A stretch of DNA of 64,000 nt from Brachybacterium alimentarium. GTDB lineage: Bacteria; Actinomycetota; Actinomycetes; Actinomycetales; Dermabacteraceae. The notes under the pieces are model-generated. The model searched no databases and was not told the origin of the DNA. It was given only the letters and a program-made list of their open reading frames with translations. Location of the stretch: assembly GCF_002332425.1 (NCBI RefSeq), contig NZ_NRGS01000011.1, forward strand, positions 124,001 to 188,000, in the 5' to 3' direction. Position numbers and translations under genes: made by a program. Shown piece after piece: positions 60,653 to 64,000 of this stretch (position 1 is the stretch's first letter; the number at the start of each line of letters is the position of its first letter).

Positions 60653-62278
60653 ATGCGTCCCATCACCCGACGTTCAGCCCTCGCCGGAGGCGCCGCCCTG
60701 GCCTCGACCCTCGCCCTCACCTCGTGCGGCGGCGGAGACGACGAGATCGACACCGAAGGAGCCATCGAATCCCCCGACGAGAACGTCATCACCGACACCG
60801 ACGATCCGAAGATCGTCAAGGAGAAGACGACGATCTCGCTGATGTCCGGCCGCCCGCCGACGACGGCGGAGGACTGGGACGACGTCGCCTGCGTGAAGCT
60901 CGCCGAGGAGACCACCAACCTCCACATCGATTTCGGTCTCGTCCCCCTGGACGGCGTCGGGGAGAAGCAGAACCTCTCGCTGGCGAGCGGCGAGTACCCC
61001 GAGGCCTTCTACCGCACCAGCATCAGCAACGGTGACCTGGCCAAGTACTCCTCGCAGGGCACGTTCATCGCGTTGGACGACCTCATCGAGAAGTACATGC
61101 CGAACCTCTCCGGCATCATGACGGAGAATCCGACCATCCGCGACGGGCTGACGCAGCCCGACGGCCACATCTACTCCCTGCCGCAGATCTACGACCCCGA
61201 GTTCCTCGGCATGAGGTACATGTTCAAGCTGTGGGTCCGGCAGGACTGGCTCGACCGCTTCGGCATGGATACGCCCGATTCGCTCGACGCCTACGAGGCC
61301 TACCTCGAGGAGTCCGTCAAGAACGGCCCGAAGGAGGCCGGGGCCGGGAACGGTTTCGTCGCCGACGGGATCAACACCCTCATCGAAGCGCTGCTGGGGA
61401 CCTTCGAGATCGGCAACCAGGGGACCGACGTCGGGACCATCGACGAGGATCCCGATTCCCCGGGGACCGTCCGCTTCTACCCGGTCACCGACGGATACCG
61501 CGACCTCCTCACCTACCTGAACAAGCTGTACTCCAACGGCCTGATCATGAAGGACATCTTCAGCACCGACGCCCAGAAGGTGAACGCTCTGGGGTCCGAC
61601 GGGCTGGTCGGCAGCACCTACACGCAGACGCCCGCCGGGTTCTTCGGGAAGGAGGGCGAGGCGTACACCGCTCTCGCTCCGCTCACGCGCGAGGGCAATC
61701 CTGACCCTGCCTGGCACGCAGTGCGCTCGGAGGTCGCCTCGATCGGGCAGTTCGCGATGACCGATCGCTGCTCGCATCCGGTCGAGCTCGCACGCTGGAT
61801 GGACTGGTGGTTCTCCGACGAGGGCGCCAAGGCGTTCTTCATGGGGATCGAGGGAGAGAGCTACGAAGAGGTCGACGGCCGCTACGAGCTGCTGCCGGAG
61901 ATCACCGAGGCGGGCTCCATCGACGAGGGTCTCGAGCCCTACGCCCTCTACCTCGGCGGCCGCTATCCCGGTCTCGCCAACGACACCTGGTTCCGCGGTG
62001 TCGAGACGACGGATCAGGCCGTCGCCGGCTCCGAGCTCGTCGAGCCGTACGCCCTCGAGGAGGTCTGGCCGAAGTTCACCTTCACCGAGGAGGAGTCGCT
62101 GATGCTCAGCTCGGTCGGCAACGACCTGACCAAGCATCTGGAGGAGTCCCGGTCGGCCTTCATCACCGGGAAGAAGCCCCTGTCCGAGTGGGACGACTAC
62201 GTGGCCCAGTTCGAGAACATGGGGCTCGAGGAGTACGTCCAGGCGCACCAGGCGTCCCACGACAGGAGGAACGGCTGA
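60653..62278 (+). CDS. Sugar ABC transporter substrate-binding lipoprotein (LplA-like)
   Basis: 541 residues. TRRSALAGGAALASTLALTSC gives a twin-arginine-like start and the lipobox LTSC, so it is an exported lipoprotein. The body is the large (~500-residue) binding fold that accompanies LplB/LplC permeases: DDVACVKLAEETTNLHIDFGLVP, LDDLIEKYMPNLSGIM and FKLWVRQDWLDRFGMDTPDSLDAYEAYL. It should bind amino-sugar oligosaccharides released by the GH84 enzyme. It is the last gene of the operon, whereas in most related operons the binding protein is first; a strong terminator follows. Confidence 0.89.
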   Translation: MRPITRRSALAGGAALASTLALTSCGGGDDEIDTEGAIESPDENVITDTDDPKIVKEKTTISLMSGRPPTTAEDWDDVACVKLAEETTNLHIDFGLVPLDGVGEKQNLSLASGEYPEAFYRTSISNGDLAKYSSQGTFIALDDLIEKYMPNLSGIMTENPTIRDGLTQPDGHIYSLPQIYDPEFLGMRYMFKLWVRQDWLDRFGMDTPDSLDAYEAYLEESVKNGPKEAGAGNGFVADGINTLIEALLGTFEIGNQGTDVGTIDEDPDSPGTVRFYPVTDGYRDLLTYLNKLYSNGLIMKDIFSTDAQKVNALGSDGLVGSTYTQTPAGFFGKEGEAYTALAPLTREGNPDPAWHAVRSEVASIGQFAMTDRCSHPVELARWMDWWFSDEGAKAFFMGIEGESYEEVDGRYELLPEITEAGSIDEGLEPYALYLGGRYPGLANDTWFRGVETTDQAVAGSELVEPYALEEVWPKFTFTEEESLMLSSVGNDLTKHLEESRSAFITGKKPLSEWDDYVAQFENMGLEEYVQAHQASHDRRNG

Positions 62279-62291
62279 GCCCCTTCCCGCA

Positions 62292-62340
62292 CGAAGGGCG
62301 AGGGCGCCGACGATCAGCAGGATCGGCGCCCTCGCCTTCG
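62292..62340 (+). terminator. Terminator of the sugar importer operon
   Basis: CGAAGGGCGAGGGCGCCGA (62292-62310) pairs with 62323-62340 with one bulged base, an 18-pair stem about 14 bases past the stop. It also faces the end of the GDPD gene at 62377. Confidence 0.8.
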
Positions 62341-62376
62341 GGGCCGGTGGGGCAGGGCCCCTGGGCGTGCTCCGCC

Positions 62377-63114
62377 TCAGCGGCCCCGCACGTCCAGCTC
62401 GTGCTGCACCCATGCCGGGTCATCGGTGGTCACCGACGCGACGCCGCAGGCGAGGGCGACGTCAAGCTGCTCGGGCGAGTTGATCGTCCACGGGTTCACC
62501 GCCAGCCCCGCCTCGCGCGCGGCCGCGGCGGCGCGCAGCGAGAGCCCCTTGACCGAGGGGCCGATCCCGGCGGCACCGAGCTCTCTGGCAGTGGCCAGCT
62601 CCTTCTCCCCGACCTGCTCCACGAGATAGGAGACGGGGGTGTCGGTGGTGCGGCGGATCTCGGCGAGTGCGTCGGCGTGGAAGGAGATCACCGTGGAGGC
62701 GGCCGCCGGGGAGCCGGCGGGCAGCGCGCGCAGCTGCTCGGCCACGGCCTTCGCGGCGGCGGCGATCTTGACCTCGATGAAGACCGGCACGGTCGTCATC
62801 TCCAGCAGCTCCTTCAGCGACGGGACCTTCTCGCCATCCTCCAGCAGCACGGTGTCCAGCTCGGCCCGGGTGAGGTCACCGATCGCGCCCGTGCGCAGCG
62901 GGGAGTCCGCAGCAGCGGTGCGGTCGATCGTCTCGTCGTGCATGACCACCACCTGGCCGTCCGCGCTCAGGTGGACGTCGCACTCCAGCAGCTGGGCGCC
63001 GTCCTCGATGCCGCGGCGGAAGGCCGCCAGGGTGTTCTCGGGCGCGTGCGCGGAGGCTCCGCGGTGCCCGACGATCGCGGGGCGCTGCGCGGACGAGGTG
63101 GGCTGCTCAGACAT
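62377..63114 (-). CDS. Glycerophosphodiester phosphodiesterase (first of tandem pair)
   Basis: 245 residues, no signal peptide, so cytoplasmic. The active-site motif is IVGHRGASAHAPENTLAAF (His, Arg, Glu of the GDPD barrel), followed by LECDVHLSADGQVVVMHDETIDRTA with the second histidine and metal glutamate/aspartate. FIEVKIAA and VNPWTINSPEQL complete the barrel. It cleaves glycerophosphodiesters to glycerol-3-phosphate and an alcohol. CAGGAGAGTC precedes the ATG. A paralogue lies 211 bases upstream on the same strand. Confidence 0.91.
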   Translation of the reverse strand: MSEQPTSSAQRPAIVGHRGASAHAPENTLAAFRRGIEDGAQLLECDVHLSADGQVVVMHDETIDRTAAADSPLRTGAIGDLTRAELDTVLLEDGEKVPSLKELLEMTTVPVFIEVKIAAAAKAVAEQLRALPAGSPAAASTVISFHADALAEIRRTTDTPVSYLVEQVGEKELATARELGAAGIGPSVKGLSLRAAAAAREAGLAVNPWTINSPEQLDVALACGVASVTTDDPAWVQHELDVRGR

Positions 63115-63325
63115 GACTCTCCTGGTGAGGGGCGGATCTCCGGCCGCTGGTGCTGCGGCCGGTGCTCACGGCGGACCGTGGGAGTTGTTGCACCCTATCG
63201 GTGCTATGGGTCACACCGGGCGCAGCGCTCCGACGCGCGCCGCGCCTGTTCGCGGCATCGGCTGACGTGCCGGAGCAAGGAGGGTTCCCGAGGCGCGGAG
63301 GGCTCTCGAGATTCGGGCGGAGGGC

Positions 63326-64000
63326 TCACTGCCCGTCCAGGTGCTCCTCGACCACCCGTCGGGCGCGGGCCGGATCATCGGCGCCGATCTCGGGGACGCC
63401 GAGGTCGATCGCCTGGCGGATCTCCTCGTCGCTGCGCGCGGCCCAGGCCGACGGGGTCAGGCCCACCCCGCGGATCCGCTCGAAATCTCCGTCCCGCACG
63501 TCGGACAGACGGATGCCGAGGATCTCGGCCTTCGTCTCCATCGCGGCATCGAGCACCTCGTCCGAGAGCTCCCTGGCGAGCAGCCCGCGCGGCACGTCGG
63601 GCGCCTTCTCGAGCGCGATGCGCAGGGCATCGGCGTGGAAGGAGATGATCCGGGCCGGGGCCGGCTGATCCGAGGACCACGCCGCGGCCTCGAAGGTGTC
63701 GGTGAGGATCCGGGCGGCGAGCGCTGCGGCGGCCGGGGCCTTGATCTCCACCAGCACCGGGGCGCGGGTGCCATCCTCGCGCACCGCGGCATCGAGCACC
63801 TGGCGGAGTGTGGGGATGTGCTCGCCCTCCCCCACCAGCACCTCGTCGAGCTCGGCCCGGGTGAGGTCCGCGACCGTTCCGGTGCGCCGCGGGGAGTCCT
63901 CCTGCGCGGTGCGGTCGATGGTCGCATCGTGGATGATCACGTCGCGCCGGTCGCGGCTGAGGTGCACATCGCATTCGAGCTGGTCGGCCCCGTCGGCGAC
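63326..64000 (-). CDS. Glycerophosphodiester phosphodiesterase (second copy, N-terminus outside the window)
   Basis: 225 codons are inside the window; the first ~25-30 residues, with the HRG motif, lie beyond the right edge. LECDVHLSRDRRDVIIHDATIDRTAQ, LVEIKAPAA and GLTPSAWAARSDEEIRQAIDLGVPEIGADDP match the GDPD barrel and align with the neighbour at 62377, from which it seems to have arisen by duplication. The spacing of 211 bases allows a separate promoter for the downstream copy. It carries a ~10-residue longer segment around the middle (DAAVREDGTRAPVLVEIK) than its neighbour. Confidence 0.88.
   Translation of the reverse strand, partial: VADGADQLECDVHLSRDRRDVIIHDATIDRTAQEDSPRRTGTVADLTRAELDEVLVGEGEHIPTLRQVLDAAVREDGTRAPVLVEIKAPAAAALAARILTDTFEAAAWSSDQPAPARIISFHADALRIALEKAPDVPRGLLARELSDEVLDAAMETKAEILGIRLSDVRDGDFERIRGVGLTPSAWAARSDEEIRQAIDLGVPEIGADDPARARRVVEEHLDGQ

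Overview
The window is a GC-rich (about 70% by eye) actinobacterial chromosome segment. Gene content (PhoX phosphatase with S-layer homology repeats, AztD zinc chaperone, MsiK-type sugar ABC importer without its own ATPase, actinobacterial histidine utilisation genes, probable leaderless genes) suggests a Micrococcales relative such as Brachybacterium. That placement is inference from content and style; there is no rRNA here. I found about 50 protein genes, no rRNA or tRNA genes, no CRISPR array, and no complete insertion sequence or prophage.

Layout. 0-6.2 kb: an S9 peptidase (cut by the window edge), a PhzF-like enzyme, an MHS-type transporter behind a heavily folded leader, and two unrelated Na+/H+ antiporters in tandem. 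6.3-13 kb: secreted PhoX phosphatase with SLH repeats, an amino-acid permease/universal stress protein pair, and an LssY-domain membrane protein. 13-16.6 kb: two paralogous aldo/keto reductases flanking a drug-efflux MFS. 16.6-20.7 kb: a complete siderophore ABC importer with a DtxR/IdeR-type iron box. 20.7-30.2 kb: single genes (PAP2, DoxX, DMT exporter with a leader peptide, methyltransferase, FUSC-like exporter, SDR, TerC) and an operon of nucleobase-type permease, cysteine hydrolase and DUF488. 30.4-41.3 kb: a histidine-degradation region, hutU-hutI-hutH on one strand, with an IclR regulator, hutG and an NCS1 permease nearby; an FNT channel and an alpha/beta hydrolase lie between. 41.3-50.4 kb: a double-GNAT protein and DinB protein among intergenic repeats, a TauE permease, two kinase-fold proteins, a DUF4232-like membrane protein, and the AztD zinc chaperone with two Zur-like boxes. 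50.4-53.9 kb: glutamate dehydrogenase, then an MFS transporter with a palindrome on its start codon and a TetR regulator. 53.9-62.3 kb: a glycan-use cluster of secreted GH84 hexosaminidase, ROK regulator, two sugar permeases, YesL-like protein and lipoprotein binding protein. 62.3-64 kb: two tandem glycerophosphodiesterases, the second cut by the window edge.

How the parts connect. HutH, HutU, HutI and HutG together take histidine to glutamate plus formamide; glutamate dehydrogenase 10 kb away could feed that carbon into central metabolism. The GH84 enzyme should release N-acetylglucosaminyl groups outside the cell, and the importer beside it, controlled by the ROK protein, should take up the product. 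Iron and zinc each have a locus with a recognisable metal-regulator box. Several genes have a TANNNT -10 box six or seven bases before the start codon and no Shine-Dalgarno, so leaderless translation seems common here.

The least explained items are the four-hairpin leader at 2825-2990, a ~90 bp intergenic repeat present twice, short tandem duplications across stop codons, and the 14-codon leader reading frame coupled to the DMT exporter.
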